Source: Panax quinquefolius | Lineage: Eukaryota > Streptophyta > Magnoliopsida > Apiales > Araliaceae | DNA: 64,000 nucleotides | Assembly: GCA_020205615.1 (NCBI GenBank) | Contig: CM035166.1 | Coordinates: forward strand, 81,149,135-81,213,134 | Reading direction: 5' to 3' | The notes under the pieces: generated by a model | What the model was told of the DNA's origin: nothing | Seen by the model: only the letters and a program-made list of their open reading frames with translations | The model's database searches: none | Part shown: positions 1 through 9,708 of the stretch, one piece after another | Layout: every line of letters starts with the position of its first letter | Numbering within the stretch: position 1 is the stretch's first letter | Translations under genes and position numbers: made by a program

Positions 1-1010
1 TAAAATGAGTCTCCTCTTGAGTTCTTGAAAACTCTTCTCACATTCCTCGCTCCAATCAAAATTTGTATCTTTCCGAGTCAGCTGAGTTAATGGAGTAGCG
101 ATTCGAGAAAACCCTTCTATGAATCTCCGGTAATAACCAGCTAAGCCGAGAAAGTTACGTACTTCGGTCACTGAATTTGGTTGCTCCCAGCTTTGAATTG
201 CTTAAATCTTTGCCGGCTCAACAGGTATTCCGTGATTTGATAGTATGTGCCCAAGGAATGCTACTTCCTCAAGCCAGAACTCACATTTCTTTAAATTGGC
301 ATATAACTTGTTTTCATGAAGCTTTTGGAGTATCATCCTTAAGTGTTTCTCATGATCTTCACGGATTTTGGAGTAAATGAGGATGTCATCAATAAAGACG
401 ACCACAAAGTGATCCAAATATTCCTTGAATACTCGGTTCATCATATCCATAAAGGCAGCAGGAGCATTAGTCAATCCAAAAGACATGACTAGGAATTCAT
501 AATGCCCGTATCGAGTTCCGGCGCGTCTTTGGAATGTCATTAGTTTTAAACTTCAACGATGATATCCGAGCGAAGATCGATCTTTGAAAAGAAATTTGGC
601 GCCTTGCGCAATCGGTCAAACAGATCATCAATACGAGGTAATTGAATACCTATTTTTAATGGTGACATGATTCAACTCCCGATAATCAATACAAAGTCGC
701 ATACTCCCATCTTTCTTCTTTATGAATAGAATAGGAGCACCCCAAGGAGATGTACTAGGACGAATGAAACTGATGTCTAACAATTCCTGTAGTTAGGTTT
801 TTAACTCCTGAAGTTCAATAGGAGCCATTCGATATGGGGCTTTGGAAATGGGTTTTGTACCTGGTTCAAGATCGATACAAAATTTGATTTCACGCTCTAG
901 GGGTTTGCCAGTAAGTTCTTCATCGAATACGTCAGGAAATTTATTAACAATAGAAATATCATTCAAATTTGACGTATTTTTGTTTAAATCTGTGACATGG
1001 GTAAGAAATC
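1..1010 (-). pseudogene. W pol fragment: reverse transcriptase and start of RNase H
   Basis: Broken pol relic. On the minus strand around 910-600 the N-terminal RT reads LPGLPPE, then [12 protein letters not shown] with an in-frame stop after it, then SPWGAPILF and [12 protein letters not shown]. After a frame-disrupted stretch at about 540-600, an open stretch 540-202 carries [21 protein letters not shown] and the catalytic FIDD of the YxDD box, then ECFW-type thumb sequence ending [10 protein letters not shown]. From about 200 to 1 the connection region ([25 protein letters not shown]) follows with changes and runs off the window. RT would copy element RNA into DNA in cytoplasmic particles. 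Frame breaks make it non-functional. F pol (37766-38881) is the close relative. Confidence 0.9.
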
Positions 1011-1129
1011 TTGACCTCCGTTTTTGAATAAATGAATAGATTTATGGCTTGATATGATAGTGATTGACTTTAGTGGTTTGGTTGCTTGAATTCGCATAAT
1101 AGGTTGGTTAAGAATATGAAAACTAACAA

Positions 1130-1500
1130 CCTTACGAAATAATCAATTTTAGCATGATGAGTAGTTAACCAATCAATCCCTAAAATCACATCAAACAAAA
1201 GTATTTTTAAGGAAATAAGATCGACAGGTAATGTGCGAGTACCGATTTGAATCAAACAAGACTTATAAACAGTGGATGTAATGAAGGTTTCTCCCAACGG
1301 AGTTTCAACAGATAAGTCAAAGTCTAATTTCTCCGAAGAAAAATTTAAACATTGAGCGCAAGTAGGAGAAATAAAAAAATGGGTAGAACTGGTATCAAAT
1401 AAGGTATAGACTTCGCTAGAGTTTATGATTAGCCTACCCGTGATGACTTCATTCGGGTTCCTCGCTTTTTGGGTGGTTATGACAAACGCTCTCCCTTGAA
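1130..1500 (-). pseudogene. W protease (retropepsin-like) relic
   Basis: Minus-strand reading gives EVYTLFDTSSTHFF near 1410-1370; the active-site triplet is D-T-S here where F has D-T-G. It continues with CAQCLNFSSEKLDFDLSVET, then an open stretch 1297-1070 with GETFITSTVYKSC and DVILGIDWLTTHHAKIDYF, the conserved flap/ILG end of plant gypsy proteases. The enzyme would process the Gag-Pol polyprotein. The G-to-S change in the active site and the loss of frame continuity upstream mark it as dead. It lies between the zinc knuckles and RT, the usual gag-PR-RT order. Confidence 0.85.
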
Positions 1501-1559
1501 CTACCAGCTTTGACTTCTCTGGGATGGCATTTGGTGCTCCATCTCAGCTGGACTTGGCT

Positions 1560-2650
1560 TTACTGCATGACAAAATCGGGCTAGGTGACCTTCTCTTCCG
1601 CAATTATAACATGCTTTGGATTACTGCGTACAGTTTGGACTGATATGTCCCTCCCCTATGCATTTATAACATACGATTGGTTGCCGTTCCCATTCCTTAA
1701 TAAAAGGTGTTTGTGATGACGTCTTTCCATCATTGTTGAATCTCCTCTTCTTGAAATTTCCACTTCTATTATCTTAGCCATGATTTCCACCGAAGTGGTT
1801 ACCATTTCTGGCATGTTGATTCCCTCCACGTTTGTTGTCACCGCTTCGATGACTGCTACCACTGGTATTATCATTTTGTCGGTTGCTCTCTCTTGGTTGG
1901 GTTGACTCGTTATCGCGCTCCAATAACTGAGCCCTATTTACAACATCTGAATACAAACGCAGTTTGTGAGAAATTAGGTATTGATGTATCTCGGGTTTCA
2001 AACTTCTTAGAAACATCCGCGTCATTCTCTCCTCATAATCAACTAAGTGGACGCAAACCGGGACAACTCGGTAAACTTAGCTTCGTACTGTGACACAGTC
2101 ATATTTTTTTGCTCCGGCTTGATAAACTCTACCTCCTTCATGTGACGAATACTTTCGGGAAAGCACTTGTCGTTGAATATTTCTTGGAACTTCTCCCAAG
2201 ACATCTTCATGCTGGCGGAGTTGAGTATCTTCTGGATTCCCACCAATGTCTCCTCTCCTCGCAACAACATAAAGGTGGCAAAGGGAACCTTTTGCTCCTC
2301 AGAGCATCCCAAGACATCAAATATCTTGGTGATCTACTTTATCCACGTCTCCGCCTTAAGTGGTTTTGGCTCTCCAATAAACTCCGGTTGTCCCAGCTCC
2401 TTGAACTATTTAGCGGTGACCGTCCGAGAGTTGCCAGTGTTTCACCTGCATTTTGAACAGGAGTCATTCTCTCCTGATGTTGCATGAATTGCATAAAGCC
2501 TCTGAACATCCCATCGTTCATCATTTGGTCAGCGTTGTTGTTTTCCTGAGGATTATTGCCATCCTGATGCATATTATCCTTGGTATTGATCGTTGGTGAG
2601 TCAACGGTCTCATGTGCTTCATTTTTTATCTTAACATTTTTGGATGCCAT
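1560..2650 (-). pseudogene. W gag relic (capsid plus two zinc knuckles)
   Basis: The likely start is the ATG at 2650-2648 (MASKNVKIKNEAHE), about 170 bases inside the PBS. The first stretch reaches GMFRGFMQFMQHQ, then the frame is lost; the capsid core resumes at 2312-2043 (CSEEQKVPFATFM, SWEKFQEIFNDKCFPESIR, MTVSQYEAKFTELSRF) and 2025-1774 (RMFLRSLKPEIHQYL, then a basic Gly/Asn/His-rich tail). Two CCHC knuckles are intact at 1671-1630 (CYKC..GH..NC) and 1611-1570 (CYNC..GH..FC), in one frame but separated by a TAA. Gag packages element RNA into particles. The frameshifts and stop prevent a single product. Confidence 0.9.
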
Positions 2651-2823
2651 TATCAAATACTGCCACAAAATAAGGGTTAAATAACATGTCACATATTATC
2701 CCTATACTCTGACCGACCAATTAAATACCAAATAAACTTAGGTAGGTTATACTAGCGAAGAAATTTCCCGTCTCTTCCCTCCTAATTCTAGTCTCACATC
2801 TCAGCCAGGGATCATATCCCTAA

Positions 2824-2835
2824 GCTCTGATACCA
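2824..2835 (-). other. W primer-binding site, tRNA-iMet
   Basis: The plus strand reads gctctgatacca, the 3' end of plant initiator-Met tRNA; on the element's own strand this is TGGTATCAGAGC. Two bases separate it from the LTR end at 2838. It would prime minus-strand DNA synthesis. Confidence 0.93.
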
Positions 2836-3840
2836 ACTGTAACTTCCCCAAAATAGGTATACATCACCCATTCTGAGTCGCCAAATACATGGTACAAAAT
2901 TCAAATACAACTTTATTATACAACTGTCGTGTAAAATACGACAAAACATAAGCTGAGAGTTTTAATACAAATATTATCTTCTAGACAGTATTCAAACTCA
3001 AATGGAGTTCTTATTACATTTATTATCACACTATTTCAATTTGAATAGTGAGGACTACTAATCTGAAACACACAGTCACACTCCGCTTCCCAAAGCGGTC
3101 CCCAACTATATTCTCATTTCTGAAGAGAACAATGAAAACAAAGGGTGAGCTCAACTAGCCCGATAAAAAATATTATGACTAAGATAATGCGAGAATAAAT
3201 TATCGTTAGCCTTCAACAAATGTTAAACCGATAAAAATAATAAACATCAAGTTTAACTGCGGTGAACAAGAAATCCATTAGAAGAGTCAAGTAGAGCAGC
3301 GATATATCTACTATCTTCTATGATTTAAAAAGTTTATCATCAATTTTATCGTCGAGACTCATCTTAATAAATAAACCACATCATCGAATCATCCCTGCAC
3401 TATGGGCCAAGGATATTCATGTAATCATCAATTTTCATGATTATACCGAATAATACCTGATCATAATCATACCAACCACTGTCCATCAATGCACTATAGG
3501 CCAATGAATATTTTTACCACATCATTTGTAACATTACGGTCATGATTATACCGAATAATCCCTGGTCATAATCATACCAATCAATAGTACATCTATGCAC
3601 GTAAGCCACATATGACTTTCATCACAATATAAGCATGAGGATGATGAGGATGATATAAGAATTAAATTAAATTAAAGAAAAGGATAAATTTTAAAGATGT
3701 ATAATTTAATTTATCCAGAATTCAATAATATCCAAATTGTCATCATGATACTGCTTTGTGGAGTAAAATTCAAGAATAATATTGTATCAAAAATGATTTG
3801 GACAACAAAGAAATTAATTTTTCTCATGAATAATTCCACG

Positions 3841-4014
3841 GGTGAATAGTACCCGAATGAATAGTACCCCGTGAATAATGCTTTAGGAATAGTACCCCGT
3901 TAATAGTACTTTGTGAATAGTACTCGTGAATAGTACTTTATGAATAGTACCCGTGAATAGTACTTTATGAATAGTACCCATAAATAGTACTTTATGAATA
4001 GTACCGTAAAAATG
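3841..4014. repeat. Minisatellite of GAATAGTAC-type units in the W LTR
   Basis: Degenerate tandem units such as gaatagtactttat and gaatagtacccgt alternate (about 28 bp per pair) over roughly 170 bases. The same motif in reverse (actattcacg) recurs at the matching place of solo LTR 4020-6488 (about 5500-5572) and in both LTRs of F (about 34912-34961 and 42201-42255). The solo LTR inserted at its right edge. Confidence 0.8.
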
Positions 4015-5217
4015 AATACTGTAAGACCCCAACTTATTATAAATAAAATCAAATCTCCTCTAATTATATTTGTGAATAATAAGGTATTAATTTGATATAA
4101 TTCTCTGGTTATGGGTGAAATGTGCAAATTTTGCAAAATATGCAAGTGGTTATAAAATAATCATTGTTGTCGGGGAATATTCGTTTGGTCATGGAATATT
4201 CTTGTTGTCCAGGAATATTCGTATGACGGCCACAGCCATCATTATATGGCCCCATAATGAATAAGCATTGAATGAAGAAAATGACAAGTTTAAGTTTTTA
4301 TAAATAACGGTAGTTAGTTATTGCGGTTAACATTTGTTGGAATACCCGGTGGTTAAAATACGATGTCTGGCGTGGATGCACGATATTGATGAATTATTGA
4401 TCCTTACGTAAGAAGGCACTACTCAATAATTATTACACATGAATTCTTTATTCAATATTTTATTTTATTGATTCAATAATTGCTTTGCGTTGATATTTTA
4501 TATTATTGTTGTTTCAATAATTGTCAACGCACATGATATTTCCCATTATCAGATCAATAATTCATATTATTTGAATAATATTATTAGATAGCATTATTGG
4601 CAATGTCTAGAAAGTTCTGTCAAGGAGAGGTTTGGTCACCTAATTACGCGCCAATAAGGAGAAATTCTTATTGGAAAGCCTCCTCTTTCCTGGGAATGGC
4701 CTGATTGTCATAAATGTGATTCTGTAATATTATTTGTGAATAATTAATTATTGATTCATATGATAAGGAAATATTTATTTTTTGTGGATATAAATGTTGG
4801 ATATATTTATTGTGGTTAAAAATGAAGGAGTTAATGTTGAGGTGTTTTATCAGTATTTTTGTCGGAATGAAGGTATTAAAAATTAAACCAGTGTTTTTGA
4901 GATATATTGTGTGAAATATAATTTTTAATCCGACCGTTGGATCGTTGTAATTTTTGGATATGTTATACATATATAAGTTGAGTATATGTCCATAAATTTT
5001 GAACCGTTAAAAATGAACGTATGATTTGTTATGAATTTTAAGAGGTGACTGATTCAAAAATTAGGTTTATAAATGATTTTGGTGGAAAATTCTAGAATTG
5101 AGTGGGCCCCACTTGTGGTTGGTGAAGAAATGTGCTAAATTTATTTCAAATGTGGTGGGTGGGAATAGTAGCGAGTAAAGCAATCGGGGTTGCGGTCGAG
5201 TCTCGCTAACATTTTCC

Positions 5218-5226
5218 TATAAATAG
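5218..5226 (+). promoter_or_regulatory. TATA box of solo LTR 1
   Basis: TATAAATAG follows a run ending TTTTCC and is followed by AGGGCTAAG. The same context occurs at 34631-34639 and 41916-41924 in the two F LTRs. It is the expected core promoter of the LTR; the R region should begin about 30 bases downstream (inference). Confidence 0.75.
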
Positions 5227-5803
5227 AGGGCTAAGTTAGAATTGAAAATCACACGAAAACAAGTTTTCTCTCTTTCTCTCTAGATTATTGAGTGTATTTT
5301 GTGAATATTTAGATACTTTGTGAGTTTCTATTCATCGATGCAAGTTTTCTTGACCTTATCTACCGATATTCCGATCGGAAATCTTGATATTTTGAGGTAA
5401 GGATGTTATTTTCTTCATATATGATATTATTTCTTCAATATCATTATCTTAGAAGTATTGATCTGAATTTTTATCAAATTTGGAACTTTTTGTGTGGGTT
5501 ACTATTCACGTATCTGCACTATTCACGTATACTGACACTATTCACGAATCACGGCACTATTCACCTAAAAATGAAATTTTCTTCTTTTGTCCAAGATGTC
5601 TATTATAGTTTACTATCTTTGATTGCATCCATGTTTTGATCTTTATTTTTGAATTATGCTTCAAAATTGGTATTTATGAAGTATTATTGATCTTGGATAA
5701 ACTGTTATACGAATCCCTACTATTTGTCCTTTCGTTTCACTGGATTCATTTTCTTTAAAATATTTTTCATCATCCTCAGTCCTAAATGATGATATTACTA
5801 AAT

Positions 5804-5940
5804 ATCTTCGGCCTGTAGTGCAAAGATAAATGATTAACTGATGAATATCTTTGGCCCATAGTGCAAAGATGAACAGGTGTTGAGATGAACATGACTAACT
5901 GGTGATACAAATGAATATCTTTGGCCTGTAGTGCAAAGAT
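5804..5940 (+). repeat. Three short hairpin repeats in the LTR leader
   Basis: ATCTTTG-N10-CAAAGAT (7-bp stem, 10-base loop starting GCC) occurs at 5804-5827 (one stem mismatch), 5847-5870 and 5917-5940 (both perfect). It lies about 0.6 kb downstream of the TATA box, so it should be in the transcribed leader. The F 5' LTR has the set at 35197-35220, 35240-35263 and 35310-35333; the F 3' LTR keeps two perfect copies at 42530-42553 and 42600-42623. Confidence 0.75.
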
Positions 5941-6877
5941 GAATATTTGATTAAAGATGTATATTGATTGTTGTTACAGGGATAAAATATTGACGATGGA
6001 CTTTTAAATCTTAGAAGATAGTAGAACTCATTCTCTATTTGACTCTTCTAATGGATTGCGGTTTCCGCTGCAGTTGTTGATCTAAAACTTGTTGGCTATT
6101 ATATTTTATCAGATTTTTCCCTGTTGTGTTGTATATTATCTTAGTCCTAATATTCTTTACTGGGCTAGTTGAGCACACCCTTTTCCTTTTTGTTCCATTT
6201 TTCTCAAGAGGTGAGAACATAGTAGGAACTAGTCGGGGTACGGAGTGATGGTTCTAGAAAGATGTTTTAGCAGTCCTCACTATTTCTGTAAAATAGTGTT
6301 TGAATAATTGTAACGAGGACTTATTTGAGTGTGGATATTGTCTAGAAGACAATATTTGTATTTAAACTCACAGTATGTGTTGTCGTATTTTGCACGACAA
6401 TTGTATTATTGAAGTTGTAGTTTGGTTTCTGTACCATGTATTTGGCGACTCAGAATGGGTGTTGTATACCTATTTTGGGGGCGTCACAAATACTACTCAT
6501 GGACAGTACTCCGACATGAAAAGCTTAAAATTTAACAAGAATGTGTAGAAAATATCCTTGTGAAACGATACTAGATGAAGCGCAAATTTCAAGGATATTC
6601 TACTAATTTCACGGAGTATAGAAGCAATACTTTAACAAAATGAGGGTATAATTAGGAATACGAGACTAAATAATATTACTCACATACTACAGAGTATGGA
6701 AGAAAATATTATTTCTATGAATACTGAACAAAATAATATCCCTTACCTCAAAAGAATACTTGATACTGCAATAGTGAGGTAGCATACCTCTCTTCTATTT
6801 TCTCTCTATAGCTTCTCTCTCTATAATTGCTCTTGTGAGTCTTAGCGAATTTGTGAGAATGAAAGAAGAATGAGCTT

Positions 6878-6886
6878 CTATTTATA
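6878..6886 (-). promoter_or_regulatory. TATA box of the W LTR
   Basis: The plus strand ctatttata reads TATAAATAG on the element strand, followed by AAGCTCATTC; solo LTR 2 has the same context at 45267-45275. Putative core promoter for W. Confidence 0.7.
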
Positions 6887-6943
6887 GGAAAATATAGTTT
6901 CGATAATTGCACGTTTTGGGGCTCGAAATATTACAGTATAATA

Positions 6944-7205
6944 CCTTCATCTTTTCCTTCATTTTTAATTTAGTCCTGCAAGTATTATCAAACTTGCACC
7001 ACCTCCCCTAATAGTACATCATGTGAATCAATAGTACATTCATGTGAATCAATAATACACACATGTGAAAAATAGTTACTGTATAGTACCTTCATCTATA
7101 CCTTTATTTTTAATTTAGTCATGCAAGTATTATAAATCTTGCACCACCTCCCCTAATAGTACATGCATATGAATCAATAGTACATACATTTGAACAAATA
7201 GTTAT
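6944..7205. repeat. Tandem duplication (about 145 bp period) in the W LTR
   Basis: Two direct copies beginning ccttcatct (6944 and 7089) share tttttaatttagtc, gcaagtatta and the block caccacctcccctaatagta. The second copy is slightly shorter and diverged. It lies on the U3 side of the TATA box and could contain duplicated promoter elements, but no function is shown. Confidence 0.75.
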
Positions 7206-8045
7206 AAGCATATGAATTAATAGCAATTAATTACTTATTTATCTGATTAAATACCCGATTGGTCAATATAACCTCCAGACATCAATTATTATAGAAATAG
7301 ATGTCGATTTCCATTAACACTAATAATCCCAACACAATGAAAATATCAATTTCATCTTTAATCAATACGAACTTATTCATCATTAATATTATAACTCACA
7401 ATATTTAACAACCAGATCGTTCCCAGGAAAGAGGGGGCTTTCCGATAAGGATTTCTTCTTATTGGCGTGCAATTAGGTTACCAAATCTCACCTCGACAGA
7501 ACTTTCTAGACATCGTCAATATTGCAAATAATAATATGAATAACTTTTGTTGTCTCAATTAGTGATTTAATAATAATAAATATTATGCAGATGATACTGT
7601 GACAATAATTGAATCAATAATATGAGAGATATTATGCAGTAATTATTGTAGCAATAATTGAGTATAACTGAGTGACTTCTCTACGTAAGCATCAATAATC
7701 AATACCGTGTGCTACTATGCAACCACGCGTATTAATGTACTTTTACCACCGGGTAGTTAAATGGTAAAAATTTCGCCGTTATTTTTATTAAAAGATAATT
7801 CTGTCATTTTCTAACTACGACAATACTTCCGTTGTGGGGTCCACCAATGATTTTGTCGTCGTACGAATATTCCCTGTTAAAACGAATATTCCCCGACCAA
7901 TCGAATATTATATAACCACTTGTTTACTTTGCAAAATTTGTAAATAATACCCACAACTATAACATTATATCAAATCCACACCATAATATTCAAAAATATA
8001 TTTCGAGAAAAATTAATCTTTATTCATAATAGTTGGGGTCTTACA

Positions 8046-9171
8046 CAGTGACTGGTTGGAGGGTTTGCATGGACTACGGGAAGTTGAATAAAGCGACCCG
8101 CAAAGATCACTTCCCTTTGCCCTTTATCGATCAGATGTTGGATAGATTAGGGGGACATGAGTACTATTGTTTGTTGGATGGATATTCGGGTTATAATCAA
8201 ATCGTAATTGCTCCTGAAGACCAAGAGAAGACTATATTCACGTGCCCATACGGCACATTCGCATTCAGGAGAATGTCGTTCGGCTTATGTAATGCACCCG
8301 CTACCTTCCAGAGCTGTATAATGGTCATCTTCTCGGACATGGTGGAGAAAAATGTGGAAGTCTTCATGGACAACTTCTCTGTCTATGAGGATGACTTTGA
8401 TACATGTCTGGAGAATTTGGTGATGATATTACAAAGATGTACTGACACGAATTTGGTCCTTAACTGGGAAAAGTTCCACTTCATGGTTGAAGAAGGCATA
8501 ATTTTGGGGCACAAGGTCTCGGCTCAAGGATTAGAGGTTGATATTAAAGCGAAGTTGGAAACAATTGAAAAACTTATTCCACCGAGTTCAGTTAAGGGAA
8601 TTCGAAGTTTTCTGGGACATGCTGGATTCTACAGGAGATTCATAAAGGACTTCTCTAAAATTCCAAAACCTCTGTGTAGTCTTTTAGAGAAGGATTCGGT
8701 TTTCAAGTTTGATGAGGAGTGTAAATTGGCATTCGAGTTGTTGAAGAAGAAATTGACCATCACTCTCGTAATCGTCGCGCCGGATTGGACAATGCCCTTC
8801 CAGTTAATGTGTGATGTAAGCGACTATGCGGTTGGGGCTATTTTAGGTGAACACCGAGAGAAGGTATTTCATGCCATATATTATGCAAGTAAAACACTCA
8901 CAGAGACTCAAATGAACTACACAACTATGGAAAAGGAATTCCTTATAGTGGTGTATGCCTTCGATAAATTCCAGGCATACTTGATCGGGACAAAGGTAGT
9001 AGTTTATACAGATCACTCGACCATTCAGTATTTAATTTCGCAAAAAGATGCTAAGCCACGCCTTATCAGATGGATTCTCCTTTTACATGAGTTTGATTTA
9101 GAAATAAAGGATAGAAAGGGGACAGAGAACTAAGTCGCAGATCATTTGTCTAGGTTGGAAAATTAGAATAA
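8046..9171 (+). pseudogene. Z pol: reverse transcriptase and RNase H relic
   Basis: Open in one frame from the W junction to 9133. RT reads [46 protein letters not shown]. The catalytic box is FMDNFSVY, where E has FMDDFSVY, so the second catalytic Asp is Asn. The thumb and connection follow ([11 protein letters not shown]). RNase H has [22 protein letters not shown] and VYTDHSTI, keeping acidic residues. A TAA at 9131-9133 interrupts [14 protein letters not shown], fitting a CAA-to-TAA change, with a second stop at 9164-9166. The 5' part of RT is missing because W inserted here. Athila-type RT by similarity to E (23231-22218). Confidence 0.9.
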
Positions 9172-9708
9172 AAAGGAAGAGGACAAGTGTGTAATCAGCG
9201 AGTCATTCCCGGATGAGAAACTGTTTGAGATAAATACAGAATTTCCATGGTATACGGACTTCGCGAATTATCTAGTGAGAAACATTTTTCTACCTGATCT
9301 TACACGACAACAGAAAAAGAAGTTTCTTCATGACGTCAAGTGGTATATGTGGGATGAGCCTTATTTATTCAAACAGTGCGCCGACAAGATGATTAGAAGG
9401 TGTGTGCCCTACAGTGAAGTGAAGAACATACTGCATGAATGCCACTCATATGCATATGGGGGACACTATGGTAGTGAAAGAACAGCGGCAAAAGTGTTTC
9501 AAGCCGGGTTTTATTGGCCTACATTATTCAAAGACGCCCACGTATTTGTTAAAACTTGCGATAGATGTTAACGGGTGGGCAACATATCGAAAAGGAATGA
9601 GATGCCACTTCAAATAATTTTAGAAGTTGAGATTTTTGATTTATGGGGCATAGATTTCATTGGTCCATTCCCTTCTTCATTTACAAATCAATACATTTTA
9701 CTTGCGGT
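9172..9708 (+). pseudogene. Z integrase, N-terminal half
   Basis: After a degraded linker, 9275-9571 reads [20 protein letters not shown] and the HHCC zinc-binding domain (HECHSYAYGGHYG ... TCDRC). A TAA follows at once where E-type sequence expects Gln (another CAA-to-TAA type stop). The frame resumes with RNEMPLQIILEVEIFDLWGIDFIGPFPSS, which holds the first Asp of the DDE core, then NQYILLAV. Similarity to E stops exactly at 9708; the rest of the catalytic core and the C-terminal domain are gone, replaced by LTR T. It would have joined cDNA to the chromosome; here it is dead. Confidence 0.88.

Larger units (their letters stand above)
4020..6488 (+). mobile_element. Solo LTR 1 (W/F superfamily), TSD AATAC
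   Basis: Complete LTR from TGTAAGACCCCAACTTATTA to TTTTGGGGGCGTCACA, 2469 bp, bounded by perfect 5-bp duplications AATAC at 4015-4019 and 6489-6493. No PBS, coding region or second LTR adjoins, so it is the product of LTR-LTR recombination. By eye it is closest to the LTRs of F. It contains a TATA box at 5218-5226 and three hairpin repeats at 5804-5940. ORFs inside it (for example the antisense 4970-4668) are AT-rich chance frames. Confidence 0.95.
1..8045 (-). mobile_element. Element W: Ty3/gypsy (Tekay-like) retrotransposon, 5' part
   Basis: Minus-strand LTR retrotransposon cut by the left window edge. Reading leftwards from 8045 it has a 5' LTR (8045-2838, with a solo LTR nested inside), an initiator-Met PBS (2835-2824), gag (about 2650-1560), protease and RT. 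RNase H, integrase and the 3' LTR lie outside. The LTR starts TGTAAGACCCC and ends in TTACA on its own strand. Bases 8046-8050 (CAGTG) should be one copy of the TSD; the partner is off-window. W interrupts the RT of element Z. The Tekay-like call rests on RT wording shared with F ([22 protein letters not shown]) and the Met PBS; clade placement is inference. Confidence 0.9.
2838..8045 (-). repeat. W 5' LTR, interrupted by solo LTR 4020-6488
   Basis: The LTR runs 8045 to 6494, then 4019 to 2838 (about 2.73 kb without the insertion). Its own-strand start is TGTAAGACCCCAACTATTAT and its end CCTATTTTGGGGAAGTTACA, against GGGGGCGTCACA in sister LTRs. It has a TATA box at 6886-6878, a tandem duplication at 6944-7205 and a GAATAGTAC minisatellite at 3841-4014. 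The shared LTR signature (GGGCTAGTTGAGCTCACCC on its own strand) is near 3144-3165. No gene is present; ORFs here are chance. Confidence 0.92.

Noticed and set aside
4668..4970. An antisense ORF of about 100 codons repeated at 34411-34139 and 41689-41339, looking conserved.
   Set aside because: All three lie at the same place of near-identical LTRs; the AT-rich Ile/Asn-rich translation has no known domain, and conservation is explained by DNA identity of the LTRs.
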